Part shown: piece after piece, positions 37,492-46,892 of the stretch
Layout of the letters: every line of letters begins with the position of its first letter
Numbering within the stretch: position 1 is the first letter of the stretch
Source: Parietaria judaica
Taxonomy: Eukaryota; Streptophyta; Magnoliopsida; Rosales; Urticaceae
Length of the DNA: 64,000 nt
NCBI GenBank assembly: GCA_954871525.1
Contig: OX940871.1
Location: forward strand, 25,394,586 to 25,458,585
Direction of reading: 5' to 3'
Program-made: the position numbers and the translations under genes
Notes under the pieces: model-generated
The model's input: the letters and a program-made list of their open reading frames with translations, nothing else
Databases searched by the model: none
Told to the model about the DNA's origin: nothing

Positions 37492-39909
37492 ATGTCAGCC
37501 GAGGAAGCCAGCTCCGCCCAGGAGCAAACCATGCAGCGGATGCAACAACAGCTGGCCGAAGCCATCGCAAAGATGACAGAGGTCACCAGCAAAGCCGAGG
37601 AGTCCGCCCGAAGGATAGAGGAGCAGGCCGCGGAGAACAGACGCCTCGCAAGCCTCCTAGAGCGCGCGGAGAGACCGCGCCCGACGAACCAGATAGCAGA
37701 ATTGGCCGCACGAGGGGCCGGGGGAAGCGCCAGCAGAGACACGGTGACGACGGACGCACCGGTAAACATGTCAACCCCATCGCTCATCAGGAACCTCTTC
37801 GACACGGACGCAGTCCAGCCAACCACGGCGAATCGAGTGGAGGACACGCCGGGGAACACACAGGGCAATGCGACGACGGACGTGGCGGCAAGAGTGGCCG
37901 AAGAGGTGGCCAAGGCGATGGCCTTAATGTCAGCAAAGATGGAGGCCAAACTCGGACAAGTCGCATCGCAGGTGCACCAGGCGACGAGTTCGGCGCCAGA
38001 AATCGACAGGATGGTGCGGGAAGCCAGAATCACCCCGTTCACGACGAGGATTCGGGGGATAGAGCTGGAGGAATTACCGAAGATCAGACTCACGCCATAC
38101 AAAGGGGATACGGATCCCCATACACACGTGAAGTCATTCCGAATCGCGACAGACCACATCGGGGGCGAGGAGGTCCGGAAGGAAGCCGTCTTGTGCAGAC
38201 TTTTCATCGCAAGTTTGCAGGGTCGCGCCAGCGACTGGTTCGCGAGATTAACGCCGGGCTCCATCAACACCTCCGACGAGTTGGTCGCCCTCTTCCTAAA
38301 ACACTTCTCCATCTACGTACAGACGGAGTTGACGGTGTCCAACCTCTTCGATGTCAAGCAAGGGAAGAACGAACCTCTTTGGCAATACATAGAGAAATTC
38401 AAGAACGTCATGTTCCGAATCCCGAAGATCGAGGACGTCGTCTCGGTCCAAGCTCTGAAGCATGGCTTGTACTACCAATCTCCGTTCAACGACGAACTGT
38501 GCGTCTCGCTGCCAAACTCGATAGAAGACGCGCTCCACAAAGCGACAATCTACATGGACATGGAGGAAAATAAGGCAATCAAGAAAAGGCTAGAAGAGGA
38601 AGCTGAAGGCCGAACCAGGCCAGAAAGGAAGGAAGCTAGAGACGGACGAGAGGGATCGTCGTCCAGAACAAGGAGAGAAGGGGAACGACGAGATCGGAGA
38701 AACAGAGACGGGGCCGACGAGCGAAGGATCAGGGAAAACCCTGGACACGGAGTCTACCAGGTGGACGGAAAGAAAGAGGCGCTCGGCAACCGCGAAGGCA
38801 GTCGGCAGGAGGAACTCCCTCAAGGAAACTCACAACCAGGATACTTCCCGAGCAACCAGGGAAGCTTTCCGGAGAATCGAGGAGGTTACTCTGGCAACCG
38901 AGGAGGCTATTCTGGAGGCCGAGGAGGTCATTCCGGCGGCCGAAGCAGCTACGAGAGAAAGCCTTGGCCGAGAGACATGAGCAAGTACTGCTCTTTCCAC
39001 GAATACCGCGGTCATGCGACCGACGAGTGCGCCACTCTGAAGAAGGTGATCCAAAGGAGGATCGAGCAGGGGGAATTCCAAGACGTCTCCCAAAAGCCCA
39101 CTCAGCCATGGAACAACGACAACCGATCGTGGCCGAACAAGCGGGAGGCGCCAGCACAGCGCGCGGGGGGAAACCAGGAGGCCCCAAAAAGAAACCGCAC
39201 GATCGAGGAACCATCGGGGGAACGCCCGAATGATGGGAGACCAGCCGCAAGACCAAGGATCGACCTGATCATGGGAGGATCTCGCCTCTGTGAAGATTCC
39301 ATCAACAGCATCAAGGCCTACCAACGCAGAGGGAAGGAGTCCGCTCAGGAAGATGCGCGGATGACCGGTCCGAAGACGACGATAGAGTTCGTCGACGAAG
39401 AAGTATGCGCAGACGAGCATGACGATGCCCTAGTTTTAGAGCTCAACATAGGAGGATGCGACGTTGCTCGCGTCCTCGTCGACAATGGAAGCTTGGTCGA
39501 CGTCATCACTTACGACTGTCTGACACGAATGGAGATCGAAGATTTGGCCATCGGAGGCCGTCCGCGCAAGGTGTCTGGCTTCAACGGAGACGTAGCTACC
39601 TCACTGGGAACGGTGAATCTCCCCGTCTACGCCGGAACCGTCCATCGGATGACCAAATTCATGGTATTGGACGTGCGATCGCACTTCAACGTAATCCTCG
39701 GGAGACCATGGATTCATTCGATGAAGGCCGTCCCATCCACGTATCACCGATGCATCAAATTCCCCGGACGGGTAGAAGGAACCATCGATGAAGTACGAGG
39801 AAGCAGCGAAGCCTATCGCATCTGCTACATGATGCACTACCGAGCGATGAGCGCGCCCAAGGACGTCGAGAAGGCTGAATGCAGCGGCAGCAAGCCAGCC
39901 GCTCAATAG
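37492..39909 (+). CDS. Gag-protease polyprotein of the Tat-lineage element
   Basis: 805 codons then TAG. Residues ~5-65 are a Gln/Glu/Ala-rich coiled-coil-like stretch. The retrotransposon gag domain lies at about 200-365, with VLCRLFIASLQGRASDWFAR and a Y(I/V)EKFKNV block. An Arg/Glu-rich linker and Gly-Arg repeats (~470-495) follow, then a zinc-knuckle-like CSFHEYRGHATDEC. The aspartic protease is at about 640-750, with the active-site motif VLVDNGSLVD (Asn where many proteases have Ser/Thr) and the closing VILGRPWIH. It makes virus-like particle protein and cleaves the polyprotein. The frame is intact; the ATG is 70 bp after the LTR. The stop lies in a readthrough-type context and the following frame continues into pol. 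Confidence 0.92.
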   Translation: MSAEEASSAQEQTMQRMQQQLAEAIAKMTEVTSKAEESARRIEEQAAENRRLASLLERAERPRPTNQIAELAARGAGGSASRDTVTTDAPVNMSTPSLIRNLFDTDAVQPTTANRVEDTPGNTQGNATTDVAARVAEEVAKAMALMSAKMEAKLGQVASQVHQATSSAPEIDRMVREARITPFTTRIRGIELEELPKIRLTPYKGDTDPHTHVKSFRIATDHIGGEEVRKEAVLCRLFIASLQGRASDWFARLTPGSINTSDELVALFLKHFSIYVQTELTVSNLFDVKQGKNEPLWQYIEKFKNVMFRIPKIEDVVSVQALKHGLYYQSPFNDELCVSLPNSIEDALHKATIYMDMEENKAIKKRLEEEAEGRTRPERKEARDGREGSSSRTRREGERRDRRNRDGADERRIRENPGHGVYQVDGKKEALGNREGSRQEELPQGNSQPGYFPSNQGSFPENRGGYSGNRGGYSGGRGGHSGGRSSYERKPWPRDMSKYCSFHEYRGHATDECATLKKVIQRRIEQGEFQDVSQKPTQPWNNDNRSWPNKREAPAQRAGGNQEAPKRNRTIEEPSGERPNDGRPAARPRIDLIMGGSRLCEDSINSIKAYQRRGKESAQEDARMTGPKTTIEFVDEEVCADEHDDALVLELNIGGCDVARVLVDNGSLVDVITYDCLTRMEIEDLAIGGRPRKVSGFNGDVATSLGTVNLPVYAGTVHRMTKFMVLDVRSHFNVILGRPWIHSMKAVPSTYHRCIKFPGRVEGTIDEVRGSSEAYRICYMMHYRAMSAPKDVEKAECSGSKPAAQ

Positions 39910-39915
39910 CAATTA
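39904..39915 (+). promoter_or_regulatory. Candidate stop-codon readthrough site between gag-pro and pol
   Basis: The in-frame codons are CAA TAG CAA TTA. This equals the leaky stop context of tobacco mosaic virus (UAG followed by CAR-YYA), established as a readthrough signal in plants. The same frame is open after the stop for 156 codons into the region before the reverse transcriptase. A chance nonsense mutation remains possible. Confidence 0.6.
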
Positions 39916-42900
39916 GCCGCGTCTGCTCCGCCTCCACCATCGACGATCAGGAGGAAGCGACGCAGGAAAAAGGGAAAAGGAGGACCCCCGGGCATCCCCA
40001 AGATCCTCAACGCGGAAGACGTGGATGACCAAACTGCCGAAGAAAAACTAGGAGGCCCGCAGCTCGAAGAGATAGAGCAGGTCTGCATTGATGATTTCGA
40101 TCCAACCAGAACCGTCGGTATAGGCACAGGACTCGAGCCAGAGATCAAAGCTCAACTGGTCGAATTCCTGAAGAAGAACCGAAGAAGTTTCGCATGGTCT
40201 CACGAAGACATGCCGGGAATCGATCCGACGATGGTCACCCACCGGCTTAACACGGACCCCGGGCACAAGCCCGTCATACAGAAGCGAAGAAAGATGGCCT
40301 CCGACCGGAACAAGATCATCAACGACGAAGTAGACAAGCTGCTCGCTATGGGGACCATCAGGGAGGTAAAATATCCCTAGTGGTTAGCCAACACCGTCGT
40401 GGTTAAAAAGAAGAATGGCAAGTGGAGAGTGTGCGTCGACTTCACGGATCTCAACAAAGCGTGCCCGAAGGACAGCTTCCCGATGCCGAACATCGATCGC
40501 CTTGTCGAAGCCACCTACGGCTACGAGCTCTTAAGCTTCATGGATGCCTATTCAGGCTACCACCAGATCCGAATGCATCCAGACGACGAAGAGAAGACAG
40601 CCTTCGTCAGCAAAAGAGGAACCTACTGCTATAAGGTTATGCCCTTCGGTCTGAAAAACGCCGGGGCGACCTACCAGAGGCTAATGACGAAGATGTTCCA
40701 CGAACAGATCGGGAAGAGCATGGAGGTATACATCGATGACATGGTCGTCAAATCTCTAAAAGCGGCAATGCACATGGAGCATTTGGAGGAATGCTTCGGC
40801 GTCCTCAACAAACACCAGATGAAGCTAAACCCCACTAAGTGCACCTTCGGCGTCTCATCCGGGAAATTCTTAGGTCAGATGGTCACCCGACGAGGAATCG
40901 AAGCAAACCCCGAACAGGTCGAAGCCATTCAGAGCATGCCATCGCCAAGAAACCGGCGAGAGGTACAGAAGCTGACAGGAAGGATCAACGCGCTGAGGCG
41001 GTTCATTTCACGACAAGCAGACCGAACTCTTCTATTCTACGAGCTGTTGAGGAAAAACAAGAAGTTCGAATGGACCGACAAGTGCGAAGAGGCTTTCCAA
41101 GCTCTAAAGACCTATCTATCGTCGCCGCCCGTTATGACAAAGCCAGAACCCGGAGAGCCGCTCTACCTGTACATCGCCGTGTCCGATCAAGCAATAAGCC
41201 AGGTGCTAGTTCGAGAGGAGAAAGGGGAGAAAAAGCCAGTCTCGTATATCAGCAGAAAGCTCCTCGACGCCGAAACGAGGTATCCCACCATCGAGAAGCT
41301 AGCATTAGCCGTATACGACGCATCGGAGAGACTACGTTTCCATTTCCAAGCCCATACGATCATCGTCATGACAGACAGGCCGATTCGTTCCATCATTCAA
41401 AGCCCGAACCAATCCGGCAGAATCACGAAGTGGAACATAAAGCTAGGAGCGTACGACATCGAATACCAGCTGTGGACGAGTCTGAAGTCGCAAGTATTAG
41501 CCGATTTCCTCATCGAGCTACCTAGGGAGCCCGTGGAGCTGAGCGATGAAGCCGGCACTTGGAAACTTTGCGTCGACGGATCGGCGACTTCGATGGGATC
41601 AGGAATCGGGATCCGGCTCATCTCCCCGATGGGAGAAGTGATCGAGAAGGCGTGCCGCCTCGCCTATCGCTCTACCAACAACGAAGCGGAATATGAGGCG
41701 CTCATCGTCGGGATGCAATCAGCCACGGCTATCGGAGTAAAGAGCTTGAACGCCTTTTCGGATTCTCAGCTAGTCGTAAAGCAAGTCAGTGGAGAATACG
41801 AAATGAACGACGAGAGGATGGAGGCTTACGCTGGGGTTGTCAGGTCTCTCGAGAAGAAGTTCGATTTCTTCACTTTAACACAAGTGTCCAGAGGAGACAA
41901 CAACCACGCGGATGCCTTGGCGAGCCTGGGGTCGACCACCCAGGTAGGAGAGCTCCGATCGATTACGGTAGAAACGCTTCAGACGCCTAGCATCAAGAGA
42001 AGCGAAGGGCCCAATAAGAAGAAGCTAAAAGTAAGCGAAGAAGGACAAACCAACGAGGAGGACAGCACTCGTGACAGCGACGACGTCCAGAAGGAAAACA
42101 ACGAAGAAACTCAGCTCATAGAAGAAGAAGAGAGCGAGGACGAAGAACCAGGAATAGTATAAGAGACCGAAGACGAAGATTGGCGGACCCCCATCCGAGC
42201 ATATTTGGTCGAAGGAAAGTTACCCGAAGATCGACAAGAGGCGCGGAAAATAAAGACTAAGAGCTCTCGATACACGATCATAGACCGAAGGCTTTACTTC
42301 AAAAGCCTCGTAGGCCCCTACCTACGCTGTCTAGGCAAAGAAGAGGCGAACTACGTCATGGAAGAAATCCACAGCGGAGAGTGCGGCAACCACTCAGGCG
42401 GACGCAACCTATTGAGGAAAGCCAAGCTACAAGGTTTCTTCTGGGAAACAATGCGAGGGATTGCACCAACCACGCCAGGAAGTGCGAGAAATGCCAGCGA
42501 CACGCCCCAGCAATCAACTGCCCGGCCGAAGAGCTATCGGTAGTATCGGTGCCCTACCCCTTCATGAAGTGGTCCATGGACATCGTCGGTCCTATGCCAA
42601 TCGGAGCAAGACAGAAGAGGTTCATGCTGGTGGTCACGGACTTCTTCACCAAATGGACCGAAGCCGAGGCCTACGCCAATATCAAGGATTCCGATGTCGA
42701 GAGTTACGTTTGGAAGAACGTAATCACTCGCTTCGGACTCCCCAGGGAGATAATCGCAGACAACGGGTCACAATTCATCTCGAAGAAGTTCAGAGATTTC
42801 TGCGCACGATGGAAGATAAAGCTGAACACTTCAACGCCAAGATATCCCCAGGGGAACGGGAACGCCGAAGCAATCAACCGAACGATCACCGACAGCCTCA

Positions 42901-43421
42901 AGAAGCGGCTTGACAAGAAGAAAGGGCTATGGGCAGATGAACTCCCGGGGGTACTGTGGGCTTATCGGACAACACCATACTCAGCCACCGGAGAAACTCC
43001 TTTTGCTCTAGCATTTGGGGTGGAAGCGGTGATCCCGGAGGAGGTAGGAGTCCCCAGTTTCCGGCGATCCTGGGCACCAAACCACGAAGAAGACAATAAC
43101 CAGGACCTGCTTCACCAGCTCGACCATATAGACGAAAGACGGGAGCGAGCCAGAGTTTATATAGCAAATTACCAGAACACCATCGCACGCTTCTACAACA
43201 AAAAGGTGCGACCGAGAAGGTTCCGAGTCGGAGAGCTGGTCCTCAGACGGGTGTTCCAGAACACAGCCGAGCTTAACGCGGGAAAGCTAGGTGAAAACTG
43301 GGAAGGCCCTTATACAGTGACCCACATCGTCAAGCCAGGGGTATACGAACTCAAGAACACCGATGGAGTCAAGGTCATAAGAAGGTGGAATGTCAAGCAC
43401 TTGAAGAAATTCTACCAATAA
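39910..43421 (+). pseudogene. Pol region (reverse transcriptase, RNase H, integrase), disabled
   Basis: The frame continues directly from gag-pro after the TAG at 39907. The reverse transcriptase follows (RVCVDFTDLNKACPKDSFPM, LSFMDAYSGYHQI, active site YIDDMV). RNase H comes next (CVDGSATSMGSGIG, NNEAEYEAL, DNNHADALASL). The integrase has a zinc-binding region with CEKCQRHA, a core with MDIVGPMP, IADNGSQF and an E in NAEAINRT, then a C-terminal domain ending in a Lys-rich tail. Three breaks interrupt it: a TAG at 40378-40380 just before the reverse transcriptase core, a TAA at 42160-42162 between RNase H and integrase, and a one-base frameshift at about 42446-42458 inside the integrase zinc region. 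The last part is open to 43421 in the shifted frame. With two stops and a shift, this copy cannot make full Pol. Confidence 0.9.
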
Positions 43422-43695
43422 AGAACGTCATCGGCGCCTTACGATTTTGGTTTTTAGTTAAGATTTCTTTTCTATTTTTCTTAAGTCTTTCTATTTTATT
43501 TTAAGTTTATTTAACAGGGGACTCCCGACCCTACTTGTTCGGGATCCGCACGATTGGCTCCGGCCTTATTCAATACAGCATGGAGTACTCTTCCCTCGCG
43601 AGCCGCAACCATTGGGGGACTCGAAGGGTTAAACGAGGCTCGTCTCTTCAGACAATATTCTATCGCTAATTCAAATAAACACGTATCACAAAAAG

Positions 43696-45539
43696 AGATC
43701 AGTGCCAAGCACTTCATCGCGACAGAGCCCGGTGCATACCGACAAGCTCATCGCCGACAAATCAGTGCCAAGCACTTCATCGCGACAGAGCCCGGTGCAT
43801 ACCGACAAGCTCATCGCCGAATATCATAAACTACTATGGCAAATGGGCCAAGCATACAAAAGAAACTACTATGGCAAATGGGCCAAGCATACAAAAGAAA
43901 CTACTACGGCAAATGGGCCAAGCATACAAAAGACACTGCTACGGCATATGGGCCAACGAAAACAAATCAGTGCCAAGCACTTCATCGCGACAGAGCCCGG
44001 TGCATACCGACAAGCTCATCGCCGACAAATCAGTGCCAAGCACTTCATCGCGACAGAGCCCGGTGCATACCGACAAGCTCATCGCCGACAAATCAAAGAA
44101 AATACAAAGCCGCCCCGGCGCAAATTCCGATCGATACATCGCGACAGAGCCCGGTGCATACCGACAAGCTCATCGCCGACAAATCAGTGCCAAACACTTC
44201 ATCGCGACAGAGCCCGGTGCATACCGACAAGCTCATCGCCGACAAATCAGTGCCAAGCACTTCATCGCGACAGAGCCCGGTGCATACCGACAAGCTCATC
44301 GCCGACAAATCAAAGAAAATACAAAGCCGCCCCGGCGCAAATTCCGATCGATACATCGCGACAGAGCCTGGTGCATACCGACAAGCTCATCGCCGACAAA
44401 TCAGTGCCAAGCACTTCATCGCGACAGAGCCCGGTGCATACCGACAAGCTCATCGCCGACAAATCAGTGCCAAGCACTTCATCGCGACAGAGCCCGGTGC
44501 ATACCGACAAGCTCATCGCCGACAAATCAAAGAAAATACAAAGCCGCCCCGGCGCAAATTCCGATCGATACATCGCGACAGAGCCCGGTGCATACCGACA
44601 AGCTCATCGCCGACAAATCAGTGCCAAACACTTCATCGCGACAGAGCCCGGTGCATACCGACAAGCTCATCGCCGACAAATCAGTGCCAAGCACTTCATC
44701 GCGACAGAGCCCGGTTCATACCGACAAGCTCATCGCCGACAAATCAAAGAAAATACAAAGCCGCCCCGGCGCAAATTCCGATCGATACATCGCGACAGAG
44801 CCTGGTGCATACCAACAAGCTCATCGCCGACAAATCAGTGCCAAGCACTTCATCGCGACAGAGCCCGGTGCATACCTACAAGCTCATCGCCGACAAATCA
44901 GTGCCAAGCACTTCATCGCGACAGAGCCCGGTGCATACCGACAAGCTCATCGCCGACAAATCAAAGAAAATACAAAGCCGCCCCGGCGCAAATTCCGATC
45001 GATACATCGCGACAGAGCCCGGTGCATACCGACAAGCTCATCGCCGACAAATCAGTGCCAAGCACTTCATCGCGACAGAGCCTGGTGCATACCGACAAGC
45101 TCATCGCCGACAAATCAGTGCCAAGCACTTCATCGCGACAGAGCCCGGTGCATACCGACAAGCTCATCGCCGACAAATCAAAGAAAATACAAAGCCGCCC
45201 CGGCGCAAATTCCGATCGATACATCGCGACAGAGCCCGGTGCATACCGACAAGCTCATCGCTGACAAATGAGTGCCAAGCACTTCATCGCGACAGAGCCC
45301 GGTGCATACCGACAAGCTCATCGCCGAGAAATCAGTGCCAAGCACTTCATCGCGACAGAGCCCGGTGCATACCGACAAGCTCATCGCCGCCAAATCAATG
45401 AAAATACAAAGCCGCCCCGGCGCAAAATCCGATCGATACATCGCGACAGAGCCCGGTGCATACCGCCAAGCTCATCGCCGACAAATCAGTGCCAAGCACT
45501 TCATCGCGACAGAGCCCAGTGTATACCGACAAGCTCATC

Positions 45540-45540
<1 letters not shown>
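43696..45540 (+). repeat. 217-bp higher-order tandem array (63 + 63 + 91 bp units) after integrase
   Basis: The basic 63-bp unit A runs from GACAAATCAGTGCCAAGCAC through CATCGCGACAGAGCCCGGTG to CTCATCGCC. A 91-bp variant B replaces the first part with CAAAGCCGCCCCGGCGCAAA. From about 43963 the order A-A-B repeats exactly every 217 bp: the CGCCCC landmark of B falls at 44111, 44328, 44545, 44762, 44979, 45196 and 45413. Two extra A units precede it (43696-43820), separated by a 35-bp repeat. No stop occurs in any forward frame over most of the array, so long open frames exist in all three at once. Tandem repeats in this position are common in Tat-lineage elements. Confidence 0.95.
43828..43961 (+). 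repeat. 35-bp tandem repeat, about 3.8 copies
   Basis: The unit begins AAACTACTATGGCAAATGGG and ends CATACAAAAG. The last copy is diverged. It is embedded in the larger array. Confidence 0.9.

Positions 45541-45541
<1 letters not shown>

Positions 45542-45578
<37 letters not shown>
45542..45578 (+). repeat. Uninterrupted run of 37 A
   Basis: Follows directly on the last 63-bp unit (CTCATCGC) and precedes the 3' side of the antisense gene. A run this long mutates quickly, and its exact length may be affected by assembly. Confidence 0.9.
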
Positions 45579-45579
<1 letters not shown>

Positions 45580-45674
45580 GGGAGTACACATACTCCCATA
45601 CTTCATCGATAGCATACGAAAGTCACAGATTTTATTGATAAAACTTCGTTACAAATACAATACTTTATACAAAT

Positions 45675-46005
45675 CTATCCAGATACAGCAGGGGAAGGCC
45701 AATCCTCCTGAACAACCCTATCGGCGATTTGTTCTATGACGAACTCCCCATTCTCGGAGAGGACGTCCCGAAGAAGATCTTCTATGGCGGCATAATTTAC
45801 AGGCCTCAGCATCATAAATTCGATCACATAGGCCGAAGAAGGACTAAAGGGAGTCTCGTCGTCCGTGACTCCGGAAAGAGAGGCAGCCGCACGCCTTATC
45901 ATATCTTGGACAAACTCCTCGAGTATGGCGGGATGTTCTTCGTCAACCGCAAGGAAAGAAGCTAGCTCATCCTCGTAGTAAAACAACGATTCCGAGGTAT
46001 GGAAA
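45675..46005 (-). CDS. Possible terminal exon of the antisense accessory gene
   Basis: A minus-strand frame follows a good acceptor (TTCTTTCCTCAG ending at 46006) and runs to a stop at 45675, about 109 codons. It is acidic (DELASFLAVDEEHPAILEEF) and helix-prone, with a short AAIEDLLRDVLSENGE segment. No family is recognised. An AATAAA-like signal lies downstream on this strand near 45630. The donor that would join it is not certain, and it could be a separate short gene. Confidence 0.4.
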
Positions 46006-46200
46006 AATTCGTCACCCTGAGGAAAGAAGTTTAGCCAGGAAGTAATGACAGGAACACAAGAGAAGCAACAAGCACAGAAACAATTTAAAGATAAAGAAAG
46101 TTCTTTTCATTAATAAAATCCGTCGAAGGAGTTACAACGAAGGAGTTACAAAGAAAGGACAGTATAAATAAATGTACATAGGAAGGCTATAAGAAAAGGC

Positions 46201-46884
46201 CTAAGAAACTTCTTCCCCCCCTACCGCTTCGTTGGTAACCGCTTCGACGGTAGAGGCAACCGCTTCGGTGGCAACCGCTCCGTTGGTGGAAGTGACGACC
46301 CCGTCGTTGGTACCATACTCATCAAGGCCATCGGAGGCCGAAGAGGCATCCCCACCTACGAAGCGGGTCGCCCAATCGATACTAGCAGAAGAAGGAGCAC
46401 CAGGGGTAAGCGGAGGAGAACCAGGATCGAGGAGAGATCTGTCATCCAGCTCGCGGGCCTTAGCCTCGTTCTCTTCTTCCAAAGTCTTATACTTCGGAAG
46501 ACGAGGGAGAAGACTCTCAATGGTCGCCGTGGGAGGAGCTTTCTCAAGAAGGCGAGCATTGGCCCCATACGCGGAGGAGCGGCGATGAAAATTGATAGAC
46601 TCCTCAAGAGCCTTATACCTCGTCAAGGCGCGCTGCGCTTTGTCTTGAGCCCGGTCGAAGAGGTGTAGGCGCGCTTCGCGCTCAGACTTCGCCTCTGTCT
46701 GCGATACCTCGAGTTCCTTTCCGAGGCGTTTCAGGCACGAGGCCACTCGAGAAGCGAGCCGGCTCTCTTGCTCGACAGGTACGCCCACCGCCTCGCTGAT
46801 CTGGGCCAGCCGCCACTTCTTCGCCTCGAGATGCTTCTCGTAGCTTTTCACTATCATGGAGTGACGCCTACGCTCCCCATCCAA
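46201..46884 (-). pseudogene. 3' part of the antisense accessory gene, out of frame with the upstream exon
   Basis: The frame encodes a coiled-coil-like segment (ERRRHSMIVKSYEKHLEAKK, then KRLGKELEVSQTEAKSE) followed by a Pro/Ser and Thr/Val/Ala-rich tail with EAVAS and EAVTN repeats, ending in a stop at 46201. On the DNA the coil continues smoothly from the exon upstream if the frame changes by one base at about 46940-46962. I therefore read it as the continuation of the same gene after a small indel; a missed intron is an alternative. Confidence 0.6.
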
Positions 46885-46892
46885 CTCGGCCT

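Noticed and set aside
37455..39940. Minus-strand frames of 100-285 codons opposite gag-pro
   Set aside because: Composition shadows of the GC-balanced gag-pro gene; no splice signals, promoter or domain seen, unlike the antisense gene at 46.2-49.4 kb.
43702..45401. Three overlapping ~470-520-codon open frames on the plus strand
   Set aside because: They are the same tandem repeat read in three frames. No start context, domain or complexity supports any of them as a gene.
43939..45441. Array with evenly spaced repeats, CRISPR-like at first sight
   Set aside because: The units abut with no unique spacers, and the DNA is plant nuclear retrotransposon sequence.
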